Shown here piece by piece: positions 1-9,022 of a DNA stretch of 64,000 nucleotides (its first letter is position 1; every line of letters starts with the position of its first letter). Under the pieces are notes generated by a model. The model had not been told where the DNA came from. It did no database searches and was given only the letters and a program-made list of their open reading frames with translations. The stretch spans positions 179,187 through 243,186 of the forward strand of contig NZ_JANBVS010000012.1 in NCBI RefSeq assembly GCF_024586915.1. The letters are read 5' to 3'. Source of the DNA: Bradyrhizobium sp. SRS-191. Lineage in GTDB: Bacteria; Pseudomonadota; Alphaproteobacteria; Rhizobiales; Xanthobacteraceae. The translations under genes and the position numbers were made by a program.

Positions 1-240
1 GGCTTCGGCCTCGGCTTCACCGGCATCGATTCGATCCATATGCTGGTATGGAGCGCCGTGCTCAACGGCATCGCCGCGGTGCCGATCATGGCGATGATGA
101 TGGTCATCGTCTCCAACGCCGGGCTGATGGGCCGCTTCCGCGGCCGGTCCTGGCTGATCGCCCTCGGCTGGATCGGCACCGCGATCATGGCGGTCGCCGT
201 GCTCGCGCTGCTGTGGTCCTTCGTCACAGGCCGGTCCTAG
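1..240 (+). CDS. Nramp-family divalent metal transporter, C-terminal end (5' end outside window)
   Basis: The reading frame is open from the first base and ends at a TAG at 238-240, giving the last 79 residues. The peptide shows two hydrophobic segments separated by a short basic stretch, with a VWSAVLNGIAAVPIM-type segment followed by a MMMVIVSNAGLMGRF turn. This matches the last two helices of Nramp-type proton-coupled Mn/Fe transporters as I know them in rhizobia. The identification rests on the tail only, so another multi-helix inner-membrane transporter cannot be excluded. The DPGN motif that defines the family lies outside the window. Confidence 0.65.
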   Translation, partial: GFGLGFTGIDSIHMLVWSAVLNGIAAVPIMAMMMVIVSNAGLMGRFRGRSWLIALGWIGTAIMAVAVLALLWSFVTGRS

Positions 241-280
241 GGCACGCCCCGCAATCTTCCTCTGCACTCACCGCAACGCA

Positions 281-329
281 GTTGCACAACGTCATTGGTG
301 CAACGCGGAACGTAAACTGTGTTAACAGT
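281..329 (+). promoter_or_regulatory. Two inverted repeats upstream of malic enzyme
   Basis: GTTGCAC (281-287) and GTGCAAC (298-304) form a 7-bp inverted repeat with a 10-bp spacer. A second dyad, ACTGT-GTTA-ACAGT, lies at 316-329. Both sit about 110-160 bp before the malic enzyme start and after the transporter stop. They could be regulator sites or, for the first, a weak hairpin ending the transporter transcript. No protein can be assigned to them. Confidence 0.3.
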
Positions 330-437
330 CCGTTCCCGCCATCCCGCCGCCGTTGATGCCGATCAACGCCGGCGCGCTCCGGAATGGCGAGGCTCGCACA
401 AAGCACCTCGGAGATTGCCTTGACCCAACCGCAACGT

Positions 438-2069
438 ATGAGCGCACCGACGCCATCAACCTATTCCCCGCGCGGGCTGACGCTGCTGCGCGACCCGCTG
501 CTCAACAAGGGCACCGGCTTCACCGACCAGGAGCGCGACGCGTTCGGCCTGCGCGGCTTCCTGCCCGCGGGCGTCATGTCGATGCAGGCCCAGGCCGAGC
601 GCATCCTCGTCAACCTGCGTAGCCTGTCCAACGACCTCGAGAAGTACGTCGCGCTCAACGCGCTGCACGACCGCAACGAGGCGCTGTTCTTCCGCGTGGT
701 CTGCGACAACATCGACGAGATCCAGCCGCTGATCTACACGCCGACCGTCGGCCTCGCCTGCCAGAAATACGGCCTGATCTTCCAGCGTCCGCGCGGCCTG
801 TTCATCTCGGCCAATGATCGCGGCCGCATCGCGGAGATCCTCGCCAACTGGCCCTATCGCGCCAAGCTGATCGTCGTCACCGACGGCGAGCGCATCCTCG
901 GTCTCGGCGATCTCGGCGCAAACGGCATGGGCATCCCGGTCGGCAAGCTGTCGCTGTACTCGGCCTGCGCCGGCATTCACCCCGAGGAATGCCTGCCGGT
1001 CATGCTCGACGTCGGCACCAACAATGAAGAGCTGCTCGCCGATCCCTACTATATCGGCCTGCGGCAGAAGCGCCTCACCGGCGACGCTTACGACTCGTTC
1101 GTCGACGAGTTCATGACGGCAGCCCGCGCCGCCTTCCCCGGCGTGCTGATCCAGTTTGAGGATTTTGCCAACCACGCCGCGTTCAAGCTGCTGCACAAAT
1201 ATCGCGACGACGCCTGCGTCTTCAACGACGACATCCAGGGCACCGCAGCCGTGGCGCTCGCCGGCCTGTTCTCGGCGCTGCGCATCACCGGCGGCAAGCT
1301 GCGCGACCAGACCGTGCTGTTCCTCGGCGCCGGCGAAGCCGCGACCGGCATCGCCGATCTCGTGGTGTCAGCGATGATGGCCGAGGGCCTGTCCGAGGCC
1401 GAGGCGCTGCGGCGCAACTGGCTGACGGATTCGCGCGGCCTCGTCATCAAAGGCCGCGAGAACCTGCACGGCCACAAGCTGCGATATGCGCACGACCAGG
1501 CGCCGATCGCAGACTTCCTGACCGCGATCAAGACGCTCAAGCCGACGGCGATCATTGGCGTCGCCGCAGTCGGCGGCGCGTTCACGCCGGAGGTGCTGCA
1601 GACGATGGCGGAGCTGAACGAGCGGCCGATCATCTTCGCGCTCTCCAACCCGACCTCGAAGGCGGAATGCTCGGCGGAGGCGGCCTATCGCTACACGCAG
1701 GGACGCGCGCTGTTCGCCTGCGGCAGCCCGTATGACCCGGTCAAGCTCGACGGCAAAACCTTCGTGCCGCGCCAGGGCAACAACTCCTACATCTTCCCCG
1801 GCGTCGGCCTCGGCGCCATCGCCAGCGGCGCGCGGCTGGTCACGGACGAGATGTTCATGGCCGCAGCCCACACCCTCGCCAACTGCGTGACCGGCGCCGA
1901 TCTGGAACAAGGCAGCCTCTACCCGGCCCTGCCGCGCATTCGCGAGGTCTCGGCCCATATCGGCGCCGCGGTCGCCAGTGTCGCGTATCAGAACGGGCTG
2001 GCCTCCGGGCCTGCGCCAAATGATCTGCTCGGCTTCGTCCAGTCGAAGATGTACGACGCGCGCTACTGA
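438..2069 (+). CDS. NAD-dependent malic enzyme
   Basis: This 543-residue protein oxidatively decarboxylates malate to pyruvate with reduction of NAD(P), linking the TCA cycle to pyruvate. The full malic enzyme pattern is present: PLLNKGTGFT near the N-terminus, YTPTVG, VTDGERILGLGDLG, the metal/substrate region LDVGTNNEELL, QFEDFA, FNDDIQGTAAV, the Rossmann glycine motif FLGAGEAATGIA, ALSNPTSKAE and IFPGVGLG. Length and order match single-domain bacterial SfcA/MaeA enzymes, without the phosphotransacetylase-like tail of MaeB types. An in-frame ATG at 384 would add 18 residues. The 438 ATG is preferred because the E. coli MaeA N-terminus has no counterpart to that extension; neither start has a strong ribosome-binding site. 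Confidence 0.95.
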   Translation: MSAPTPSTYSPRGLTLLRDPLLNKGTGFTDQERDAFGLRGFLPAGVMSMQAQAERILVNLRSLSNDLEKYVALNALHDRNEALFFRVVCDNIDEIQPLIYTPTVGLACQKYGLIFQRPRGLFISANDRGRIAEILANWPYRAKLIVVTDGERILGLGDLGANGMGIPVGKLSLYSACAGIHPEECLPVMLDVGTNNEELLADPYYIGLRQKRLTGDAYDSFVDEFMTAARAAFPGVLIQFEDFANHAAFKLLHKYRDDACVFNDDIQGTAAVALAGLFSALRITGGKLRDQTVLFLGAGEAATGIADLVVSAMMAEGLSEAEALRRNWLTDSRGLVIKGRENLHGHKLRYAHDQAPIADFLTAIKTLKPTAIIGVAAVGGAFTPEVLQTMAELNERPIIFALSNPTSKAECSAEAAYRYTQGRALFACGSPYDPVKLDGKTFVPRQGNNSYIFPGVGLGAIASGARLVTDEMFMAAAHTLANCVTGADLEQGSLYPALPRIREVSAHIGAAVASVAYQNGLASGPAPNDLLGFVQSKMYDARY

Positions 2070-2142
2070 TTGCGGCAAGCGGATGCCTTCCGCTTGGAGG
2101 CATGCGCGCTCTCCAGGAATGATCTGCACGGCAGGTCCCGGA

Positions 2143-3117
2143 CTATGCCTCCGGCACGATCGCGTTGGTCGGCGTCGGCCGATCCGTGATCTGCTGGCCG
2201 AACAGGCTGCCGATCAGCTCGACCGCGACTCGCGCCGTCTTGCCGCGGTCGTCAAGGAAGGGATTGAGCTCGACGACATCGACCGAGCGGACCAGCCCTG
2301 AATCGTGCAGCATCTCCATGATCAGATGCGCCTCGCGATAGGTGGCGCCGCCCGGGACTGTGGTGCCGACACCCGGCGCCACGTCGGGATCGAGGAAGTC
2401 GACATCGAAGCTGACATGCAGCACGCCATTTCGTGCGCGCACCTTGTCGATCACCCGGCGCATCAAGACCCCGACACCGAACTCATCGATGGCGCGCATA
2501 TCGGCGATGCTGACCCGGCGCAGCCGCAGCAGCTCCTTCTCCGCCTTGTCGATCGAGCGGATGCCGAACAGTTCGAGCTGCGCCGATGAAATGCCTGCGC
2601 GCGGCTCGTCGCCGAGCAGGCGGTCGAGACCCGGCTCGCCACACAGGAAGGCCGCCGACATGCCGTGCATGTTGGTGGTGATGGTCGTCTGCGGCGTGTT
2701 GTAGTCCGCATGCGCGTCGAGCCAGAGCACGAACAGCTCGCGCCCGGTCTCGCGGCAGTGACGCGCGATGCCGTTGACCGATCCCATCGACAGCGAATGG
2801 TCGCCGCCGATGAAGACGGGAATCGCGCCGGTCTGCGCCAATTCATGGCTGCGCCGCGCCAGCACCCGCGACCAGCGCTGGATCTGGCGATAATGCTTGG
2901 CATTGGCCGGCAGCTCATCTTCGAGATCGAGCACATCCGAAATGCCGACATCGCCGTAGTCGGTCACCTCGAGGCCGAGACTCTCGAGCACCGTGATGAG
3001 CCCGGCCGTTCGGAGCGCAGCTGGGCCCATCAGCGTGCCGCGCACGGAGGCACCGAGATCGATGGGCGCGCCGAGGACCGCGATGCGATACGGCGATGCT
3101 GTCTCCGATGAAGCCAC
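2143..3117 (-). CDS. rocF: Arginase
   Basis: This 324-residue ureohydrolase converts arginine to ornithine and urea using a binuclear Mn centre. The metal-binding motifs are all visible: GGDHSLSMG, DAHADYN (the DxHxD signature) and SFDVDFLDPDVAPG. The C-terminal region (SVDVVELNPFLD) is also typical. The N-terminus IAVLGAPIDLGA...GPAALR is arginase-like rather than agmatinase-like. The start is a GTG at 3117 preceded by an AAAGGA ribosome-binding site. It is transcribed alone, convergent with the malic enzyme gene. Confidence 0.93.
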   Translation of the reverse strand: MASSETASPYRIAVLGAPIDLGASVRGTLMGPAALRTAGLITVLESLGLEVTDYGDVGISDVLDLEDELPANAKHYRQIQRWSRVLARRSHELAQTGAIPVFIGGDHSLSMGSVNGIARHCRETGRELFVLWLDAHADYNTPQTTITTNMHGMSAAFLCGEPGLDRLLGDEPRAGISSAQLELFGIRSIDKAEKELLRLRRVSIADMRAIDEFGVGVLMRRVIDKVRARNGVLHVSFDVDFLDPDVAPGVGTTVPGGATYREAHLIMEMLHDSGLVRSVDVVELNPFLDDRGKTARVAVELIGSLFGQQITDRPTPTNAIVPEA

Positions 3118-3303
3118 GGCCAGATCCTTTCACATGCGCACCCGACCATAACGGATCCGGCGCTGCAATGACCCGCCCCGTTCGACGGTCCACCGGATTC
3201 GAGGCCCGCCATCCAACACGGAACCAATCGCGCCAGCCGGCATTTCCTGGAACGTCAGCGCCCGCGGTCGAATCACACCGAGGGTGACATCTCAATCCGG
3301 CCG

Positions 3304-3588
3304 ATGGGCGTCGAGAAGGCAACGAAAGTGAGCAGCGAATCGTTCGAAACATCTCCGCAGCCGGGCGTCGCCGAACGCGCGCTCGACACGGCAACCGACA
3401 TGTCTCGCTCTCTCGGCGAGATGATGGGCACTCTGGGGGCGGCCGTTGACAGGCTGAGCCGGGCAGCCGACGAAGCGCGGCGGCCGGGCACGGCCCTGTC
3501 GACTTTGAGCGCGATCACACGCGAGGCTCCGCTTGCCAGCCTGTCCGTCGCCTTCCTGTTTGGCGTAGCCGTCGCCCGGCGGCGCTGA
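3304..3588 (+). CDS. Small hypothetical protein, possible single C-terminal membrane segment
   Basis: This 94-residue protein has a polar, Ala/Glu/Asp-rich helical N-terminal part. A hydrophobic stretch (SLSVAFLFGVAVA) follows, and the protein ends in three arginines. The layout (amphipathic helix, then one tail helix with basic end) recalls YqjD/ElaB-type ribosome- or membrane-associated proteins, but the length and sequence are not enough for an assignment. It sits between divergent arginase and convergent opgC and has only a weak ribosome-binding site. Confidence 0.55.
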   Translation: MGVEKATKVSSESFETSPQPGVAERALDTATDMSRSLGEMMGTLGAAVDRLSRAADEARRPGTALSTLSAITREAPLASLSVAFLFGVAVARRR

Positions 3589-3594
3589 CGGCGA

Positions 3595-4749
3595 TCAAAA
3601 CAACCGCGGCCCGCGTCGGTCGAGCTGCGACTCCCATGTCAGCAGCGTCGCCGCCACGACCATGATCGCGATGCCGGCGAGGCTGATCGCGAGTTGCATG
3701 GCAAAGCTGCTCGACACGTCCGTCAGCATGACCTGGCCCAGGAAGGCCAGGAGCACGCCGAGGCAATACATCGACAGCGAGTTCTCACCGCACCTGATCA
3801 TGGCCGTCATCAGCGGGCGCACCGGCCCCTTCCACTCCAACGGCGCCAGCCGCGAGACCACGAAGGCCAGCGACAGGAAATGCAGCAGCCGGACGGGAGC
3901 CAGATGGCTCTTATAGATCGGATAGATCAGGTCGGTGATTGCATGCGGGATCAGGCTTTCGAGACTCTTGAATTCCCAGCTCAGCGCCATCAACAGGCTG
4001 AACGCGAGATAGGCGAGCGCGATCAGCAGCAGCGCCCGCGAATTCAGGATCGGTCGCAGGTGCGAGGCGCCGACATAGGCGTACCAGGCGCCGATCACGA
4101 GCAGGAACTGCCACGCGAACGGATTGAAGTAGAGTTCACCGCTCGGCCAGGCCGGCACCTGCCAGCTGAACAGCTGGACCATCAGGTACAGCAGGAACGA
4201 CAGGGCCAGCATCGATGTTGCGCTGCGCATCATGAGCCAGATCACGACGGGAAAGCAGATGCGCAGGATGACGAAGGTCAACAGGATGTCGGTATTGACC
4301 GGAGCGAACTGCAACAGCGCGACGTGGACCAGCGTGGGACCGGGCTCGCGGAAGAAGAAGCCCGTGTTGGTCTCGTCGACGAAACGGGTGCCGCCACCGA
4401 CCACCCACACCAGCGCCGCATAGGCGAGCAGCAGCACCAGGAACGCCGCGTAGATCTCCCAGGCCCGCCGCAACACGCGCAGGACCGTGGTCGCCCAGCC
4501 CTGCGTCGCCAACGTGCCGCCATACGCCAGCATGCAGGTATAGCCGGAGACGAAGACGAACACCTCGGAGGTGTCGCTGAAGCCGTAGTTGCGCAAGGTC
4601 AGCCAGGCGAGCGAATTGTCCGGCACATGATCGACGAAGATGAACCACAACGCCAAGCCGCGGCACGCATCGAGCCGAAGGTCGCGACCGCCGTTGCGAT
4701 GTTGGACGTCGGCACCTCCCGTCTGCGCCGGCGCAAGATCACTCCCCAT
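3595..4749 (-). CDS. opgC: OpgC-type membrane protein (periplasmic glucan succinylation)
   Basis: This protein of about 384 residues has around ten hydrophobic segments. After a short polar leader it reads LRLDACRGLALWFIFVDH, the opening of OpgC and related acyltransferase-3 membrane proteins, whose His in the first helix is catalytic in the wider family. OpgC adds succinyl groups to osmoregulated periplasmic glucans in the inner membrane. The gene stands alone and is convergent with the small gene ending at 3588. A GTG one codon upstream (4752) is an alternative start. Substrate identity is inferred from family only. Confidence 0.82.
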   Translation of the reverse strand: MGSDLAPAQTGGADVQHRNGGRDLRLDACRGLALWFIFVDHVPDNSLAWLTLRNYGFSDTSEVFVFVSGYTCMLAYGGTLATQGWATTVLRVLRRAWEIYAAFLVLLLAYAALVWVVGGGTRFVDETNTGFFFREPGPTLVHVALLQFAPVNTDILLTFVILRICFPVVIWLMMRSATSMLALSFLLYLMVQLFSWQVPAWPSGELYFNPFAWQFLLVIGAWYAYVGASHLRPILNSRALLLIALAYLAFSLLMALSWEFKSLESLIPHAITDLIYPIYKSHLAPVRLLHFLSLAFVVSRLAPLEWKGPVRPLMTAMIRCGENSLSMYCLGVLLAFLGQVMLTDVSSSFAMQLAISLAGIAIMVVAATLLTWESQLDRRGPRLF

Positions 4750-5060
4750 CACCTTGAGCCTCGCCTTTCATGACCATGCAACATGAGGGGAGCCGCCCGC
4801 CGGCCGTAGGATGTTCCGCCCATTTTCACAAGTCCAACACGGTTGAGCTGTCAACGAAGTTCGCGGCACCCGTGTCTTTGCGACCGTCTGGAACCAACGA
4901 ATGCACGGGAATTGCGAGCGGCAGCGGAACATTGTCGGGATAGTGGTGTTAACCAAATTACCGTCGCTCCGGTGGCAATTGTTCCAGTCCCGTAGTTGCC
5001 CGGATTGATTGTAGGTTGGTTAGACGTTGACTTGCAGTGGAAGTGTTAAAGGGGGGTTCC
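4750..5060. other. Intergenic region with no recognised gene
   Basis: About 310 bp between opgC and the next small gene. It is less GC-rich than its surroundings and contains a GTTAACC stretch near 4949. No open frame with coding character, RNA gene or repeat was recognised. It probably carries the opgC promoter and a promoter for the gene at 5061. Confidence 0.5.
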
Positions 5061-5309
5061 GTGATCCACCGAGGTGTCCAATATACGGTCGTCGCGACTG
5101 CTGAGCCGGACATTTGGGAATGGCGGTACGAGTTCGGCGACCAGGTCAAAACCGGACGCACCCAGACCAGGCTTGCAGCGCTGGCCGCCCGGCGCGTGAA
5201 GTCGAAGATCGATGCCGCGCTGCGCGCGAGCCAGACGAATTCGGTTCCCGCGGCGAGCGTGGCTGAGCGCATGGAGCTCGTGAAGGCGACCTCCCACGGT
5301 CTGACCTGA
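5061..5309 (+). CDS. Small hypothetical protein
   Basis: This 82-residue protein starts IHRGVQYTVVATAEPDIWEWRYEFGD and continues as an Arg/Ala-rich helix. It looks like a small beta domain followed by a helix, and resembles small conserved proteins common in Bradyrhizobium, without known function. The GTG at 5061 is chosen because a strong AAGGGGG ribosome-binding site ends about six bases before it. GTG codons at 5037 and 5043 lie upstream of that site. Confidence 0.6.
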   Translation: MIHRGVQYTVVATAEPDIWEWRYEFGDQVKTGRTQTRLAALAARRVKSKIDAALRASQTNSVPAASVAERMELVKATSHGLT

Positions 5310-5407
5310 GGCTCGCGTCCTCTCAAGCACGCCATCGGCAGAGAGAACCGTTCCGGGCTGTTGAGACAGATCAAGGCTTTTGCGCCGTGATCCGTCATGG
5401 TCAGGCC

Positions 5408-5611
5408 ATGGAAACTCTCGTTTTTCGCTGCTCCCAGACGGGATCGAACGTGCAGATCGGCTTGGCCGCGACGTCGCTTGCCGCCCAGGCCGATTGCTAC
5501 GAGGCGGTCGCATGTCCAGCATGCGGGCGCCTGCACCTCGTCAATACGTGCACCGGGAAATTGCTGAGCGACAGGGAGGGCGCGCGATGTCCTACGTTGC
5601 AGACGAACTGA
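5408..5611 (+). CDS. Small hypothetical protein with zinc-ribbon-like cysteines
   Basis: This 67-residue protein begins ETLVFRCSQTG and later has ACPACGRLHLVN. One early Cys plus a CPxCG knuckle and a second TGKLL strand suggest a small zinc ribbon or rubredoxin-like fold. Proteins of this look are frequent in Bradyrhizobium and uncharacterised. A GTG start at 5387 would add seven residues. The region 5612-5877 after it shows no gene I can support. Confidence 0.55.
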   Translation: METLVFRCSQTGSNVQIGLAATSLAAQADCYEAVACPACGRLHLVNTCTGKLLSDREGARCPTLQTN

Positions 5612-5877
5612 CGGCTGTCCCCTCGCCCCACCCGACTTTGCTGCACCGGCTCTTCAGCCTGTTGAAGTCGATCGTCAGCCGAATCGACCTGTCCCATTTT
5701 CCCAGGTCGTGCTGTAACTGACGCCGCGGATCTCGGCAGCGCGGCCCCGCACCTTCACCGATACGCGACGAGAAAAGCATCTTCGTTGCGACAAATCACC
5801 CTGGAGCCTACCGTCGTCCCCCTCAGCGGCGGACGCCGGGCGCGCTCCCCGATACAGATACGCTCGGGAGTTCTTGG

Positions 5878-6192
5878 ATGCGCACTTCGATGATCAGAGC
5901 TTTGACGTTGGTGGCAGCAACTGCGGCCTCGACATCGGTGTGGGCCGCGGATGCGGATCATGGCGCCGACCTCGCCCGACGCTGGTGCGCCTCATGCCAC
6001 CTCATCGAAGGAACGCAGAAGCAGGCCAGCGCCGACGTTCCGTCCTTCGCGGAGATCGCGCGGAAGGCGGACTTCACCCCCGAGAAGGTCGCCTTCTTCC
6101 TGCTCGACCCGCATCCCAAGATGCCAAGCTTCCCGCTCAACCGGCTGGAAGCAGCCGATATCGCCGCCTATATCGGCTCGCTGCGCAAGTAG
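5878..6192 (+). CDS. Small periplasmic c-type cytochrome
   Basis: This 104-residue protein has a cleavable signal peptide (hydrophobic core to about residue 23, ending VWAAD). A single heme-attachment site, CASCH, follows near residues 37-41, and the probable axial Met lies in HPKMPSF. It ends IAAYIGSLRK, the usual last helix of class I cytochromes c. It acts in the periplasm as an electron carrier. No partner oxidase or dehydrogenase gene is adjacent, so its donor and acceptor are unknown. Confidence 0.88.
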   Translation: MRTSMIRALTLVAATAASTSVWAADADHGADLARRWCASCHLIEGTQKQASADVPSFAEIARKADFTPEKVAFFLLDPHPKMPSFPLNRLEAADIAAYIGSLRK

Positions 6193-6284
6193 GCCGGAAA
6201 GCTGGCCGATGCGCGTATTGGCGGCCGGGCGGCCGCCGATCCCGCGTCATGTGGCCGTCGCACCGCAACGGCTCGAGTCCGGAC

Positions 6285-6638
6285 TCAGGTTTTGGGTTCG
6301 GTGGCCTTGCTCGCGGCAGACATGATGCTGCTCGTGATCGTCTTCATGTGCTCGCCCGCGTTGGTGAACTGGCTGCGCAGGAATTCGGACTGAATCCGCA
6401 TCGCCTCCTCCAGCTCGGTCGCATGGACCAGCTTTCGCGCGTGTTCGAAGGCGGTCTTGATGTTCTGTTCGGTGAGGGTGAGCGCCTGCTTGGACATATC
6501 AGCGGCGGGTCCAGGAACCGTCGAGATCGATTTGCCGGCCGCGTCGAAGAACATCTCGAAGGCTCTTTCCGCCTGTGAGATGGTCTTTTCCGCGAGGTCG
6601 CGCAGTTCAGCGGGCACTTCCAGTTTGGTTTGGGTCAT
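6285..6638 (-). CDS. Phasin-family protein
   Basis: This protein of about 117 residues is fully helical and free of Cys. It has phasin-type segments: AEKTISQAERAFEMFFDAAGKS, then LTLTEQNIKTAFEHARKLVHATELEEAM. Phasins coat polyhydroxybutyrate granules, which rhizobia accumulate. Some family members are general stress or chaperone-like proteins, so granule binding is inference. The ATG at 6638 (MTQTKLEV) is preferred over one 11 codons upstream because phasins commonly begin this way. Confidence 0.8.
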   Translation of the reverse strand: MTQTKLEVPAELRDLAEKTISQAERAFEMFFDAAGKSISTVPGPAADMSKQALTLTEQNIKTAFEHARKLVHATELEEAMRIQSEFLRSQFTNAGEHMKTITSSIMSAASKATEPKT

Positions 6639-6727
6639 TGTTGCGTCCTCCACGACAGACCCAACTACCACATCAGGCCTGTGCCGTCGCGGTGCAAATG
6701 CACGGGGCAGACGCCGGACGGCGGCGG

Positions 6728-7036
6728 CTAGGAGGAAGGCGCCATGCGCTCGCGCGCGATCTGCAGCGAATACTCGATCGAGGCGAGGTGCCGATCAAAA
6801 ACACCTCGCATCCGCTCATCGGTCACGAGCTCCGAAAGTTCGCGCGCGTGCTGCAGAGCAAGATCGAGCAGCAGCACCGTCCTTCGGAGATCGTCTCGCG
6901 CTCCGACAACACCGCGTCGCGGCGCCTCGAGCCGGCCAGCCCCTGTGGCCGCTACGACAACGGCCTCCTCGTGAGCCGTCGTGAGGCTTGCACGAAGCGA
7001 GAGGGCGCGCGGGCGAAAGGGAACGATGTTGGTCAT
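6728..7036 (-). CDS. Hypothetical helical protein
   Basis: This 102-residue protein has an N-terminus reading TNIVPFRPRALSL, a NIVPFRP opening found in many small rhizobial cytoplasmic proteins. It then has two predicted helices, around DDLRRTVLLLDLALQHARELSELV and HLASIEYSLQIARERM. The second half could form a coiled coil. No function is recognised. It is transcribed toward the phasin gene with a gap of about 90 bp and may be independent. Confidence 0.6.
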   Translation of the reverse strand: MTNIVPFRPRALSLRASLTTAHEEAVVVAATGAGRLEAPRRGVVGARDDLRRTVLLLDLALQHARELSELVTDERMRGVFDRHLASIEYSLQIARERMAPSS

Positions 7037-7227
7037 TGGCCTGTCCCCGCTGCTGCGGCGAACGGATCGGATTCAATTTTCGCTTTTATACACGCGGCAT
7101 TTTACTGAAGCCTTAGATCGATCGCAGACGGCGTGGCCGCCGCGGCCCCAACGCGCGCAGCCGGATTAACCTGAAAGCAAAGCGAAACGCCCCGGCAACC
7201 ACCGATTGCCGCGGCGCGACTCCGGCG

Positions 7228-8247
7228 TCACCCGGAAAAGCGGCGGCGATACTCCGAGGGCGACACACCGAGATGCCGCAGGAACGCACGCCGCATGCGC
7301 TCGTCGTCGCCGAAGCCCGCGCGCTTGGCCACTTCGACGACACTATCGATCTGGCGGCTTTCGAGCAGCAGCCTCGCCGTCTCGACCCTCAGCGCTTCCA
7401 CGCCCTGAGCCGGCGTCATGCCGGTCCGGCTGGCATAGGTGCGCGCAAAGGTCCGTGGCGTCATGCCCGCTTTCGCAGCCAGCGCCTCCACCCGCAGATC
7501 GCTGGCGATGTTCTCGATGATCCAGGCGTGCAGCGCGCTGAAACGGCCTTCGACGTCGGAGGCTTGCGCCGCCAGCACGGTCGAGAACTGACTCTGTCCG
7601 CCCGGCCGCTTCAGGAACACGACGAGCCGCCGCGCCACGTCGAGCGCGATGGTGTGGCCGAAATCCTCTTCGATCATCGCCAGCGCCAGATCGATGCCGG
7701 CGCTGACGCCCGCGGATGACCACACGCGCCCGTCCTGCACGAAGATCGCGTCCGGCTCGACTGTCACGTTCGGGAAGCTGTCCTGCAGTCGGGGGCAGTA
7801 GCGCCAATGCGTCGCGGCCCGCTTGCCTTCGAGGGCCCCGATCCACGCGAGGGCGAACGCGCCGAGGCAGACCGAGGCAATGCGCCGGGCGCCGGGGAGC
7901 ACCTCGCCGATCCACTGCATCGCAATCTCGTCCTGCCGCAGCTTCCAGATGCCCGGTCCTCCGGGGATCAGCAGCGTGTCGACCTCCTGCGGGCTGATGG
8001 CGGACAGCGGCGCAGTGTCGATCATCAGGCCGACGTCGGTCGGCACCAGCCCGCCCTCCCGGGAGACGTAGGTCAACGCATAGCCGGGGCCCGGCAGATC
8101 GATCTCGCTGAGTTCGGCGAACACCTGAGCCGGACCGGAGACATCGAGCAGCGTCACGCCGGGGAAAGCAAAGATCGCCAGTCGCCGTTCGGCGCTGTCT
8201 CGCCGCATTGCAGCACGTCGGGCGGAGTTGGCAGAATTCGAGGGCAT
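7228..8247 (-). CDS. GlxA-type transcriptional regulator (DJ-1/PfpI + AraC domains)
   Basis: This 339-residue protein has two domains. Residues of about 20-190 are a DJ-1/PfpI-like fold (LAIFAFPGVTLLDVSGPAQVF, then ASVCLGAFALAWIGALEGKRAATHW). Residues of about 235-335 are an AraC-type double helix-turn-helix (VEALAAKAGMTPRTFARTY ... VAKRAGFGDDERMRRAFLRHLGVSPSEYRRRF). Such GlxA-family regulators sense small metabolites, often amines or amino-acid derivatives. The start has an AAAGGAC ribosome-binding site. It is divergent from the operon beginning at 8312 with only 64 bp between them, so it is the likely regulator of that operon. Confidence 0.9.
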   Translation of the reverse strand: MPSNSANSARRAAMRRDSAERRLAIFAFPGVTLLDVSGPAQVFAELSEIDLPGPGYALTYVSREGGLVPTDVGLMIDTAPLSAISPQEVDTLLIPGGPGIWKLRQDEIAMQWIGEVLPGARRIASVCLGAFALAWIGALEGKRAATHWRYCPRLQDSFPNVTVEPDAIFVQDGRVWSSAGVSAGIDLALAMIEEDFGHTIALDVARRLVVFLKRPGGQSQFSTVLAAQASDVEGRFSALHAWIIENIASDLRVEALAAKAGMTPRTFARTYASRTGMTPAQGVEALRVETARLLLESRQIDSVVEVAKRAGFGDDERMRRAFLRHLGVSPSEYRRRFSG

Positions 8248-8311
8248 ATTGTCCTTTAAGCCATCGGATCGCGGCCTGTATAGCTCAACGTGCAGTGTTG
8301 GAGTTCACGCG

Positions 8312-9022
8312 ATGTCGCACAACCTGGACGGCCGCTATCCGACCGTCGCTTCGCCCTGGGACGACTACACCGTCTACAGCTTTCCCGACGCGTCTGAGAT
8401 TGCCGAGTCCGATCGGCGACCGATCATGGATGCGATGAATTCGATCATTGCCATTAACTGGAAAGCAATCGAACCTCACTGGACTGCGGCCGCATCGCCA
8501 TTCGACAGCAAATACAGCCTTGTCCTGGTCTACGATCACATCGGACTGGTGGCCTTCTCCGTCTATCGCGTGATGACCATCGCACAGCGGCTGGCCATCT
8601 ACCGCAGTGGGACCGAAGTGCTGCCCGCGCACCAGGGCCGTGGTCTGTATGGATTCTTCACATCGCAGATTCTCAAGCACCCCGGTTGTGCTGCGCGCAG
8701 CAGGGAAATTCTCTACGGATGGCGCACGCGCAACCCGATCGTCTGGGCGGCCAACGCCAAGATCTGTGAGAAGGTCGCGCCCTCGCTGCTCGATGATGCG
8801 GCCGATCCCGAGTTGCAGGCCGCGTGCGTCGAGATGTGCGCGACGCTCTATCCGGGCAAGCCGCTCGAGGTTCCCGGCATGATCATGCGCGGCGCCTACG
8901 GACACATCGAGCACATCCGGCAGGACTATCACGGCACGGCCTCGCTGGTCGAAACGGCGATGTCGCGGGTCATCCCGAACTCGGCCGACGCCCTGTTCTC
9001 CGTCGGCTATGCGAGGGTGTGA
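8312..9022 (+). CDS. GNAT-like N-acyltransferase, first gene of N-oxygenase operon
   Basis: This 236-residue protein has a recognisable GNAT motif A at about residues 103-121 (VLPAHQGRGLYGFF; the QGRG loop binds acyl-CoA pyrophosphate). It is preceded by a beta strand (SLVLVYDHIGLVAFSVYRVM). The C-terminal part is not a standard GNAT half and may hold the substrate site. The ATG at 8312 (MSHNLDGRYP) fits the divergent spacing. Its TGA overlaps the next ATG by one base, so it is translationally coupled to the transporter. The likely role is acyl transfer to an amine substrate or product of the cluster; the substrate is unknown. Confidence 0.72.
   Translation: MSHNLDGRYPTVASPWDDYTVYSFPDASEIAESDRRPIMDAMNSIIAINWKAIEPHWTAAASPFDSKYSLVLVYDHIGLVAFSVYRVMTIAQRLAIYRSGTEVLPAHQGRGLYGFFTSQILKHPGCAARSREILYGWRTRNPIVWAANAKICEKVAPSLLDDAADPELQAACVEMCATLYPGKPLEVPGMIMRGAYGHIEHIRQDYHGTASLVETAMSRVIPNSADALFSVGYARV

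Noticed and set aside
3694..4773. 359-codon open frame opposite opgC
   Set aside because: Gln/Arg/His-rich and opposite a clear membrane protein gene.
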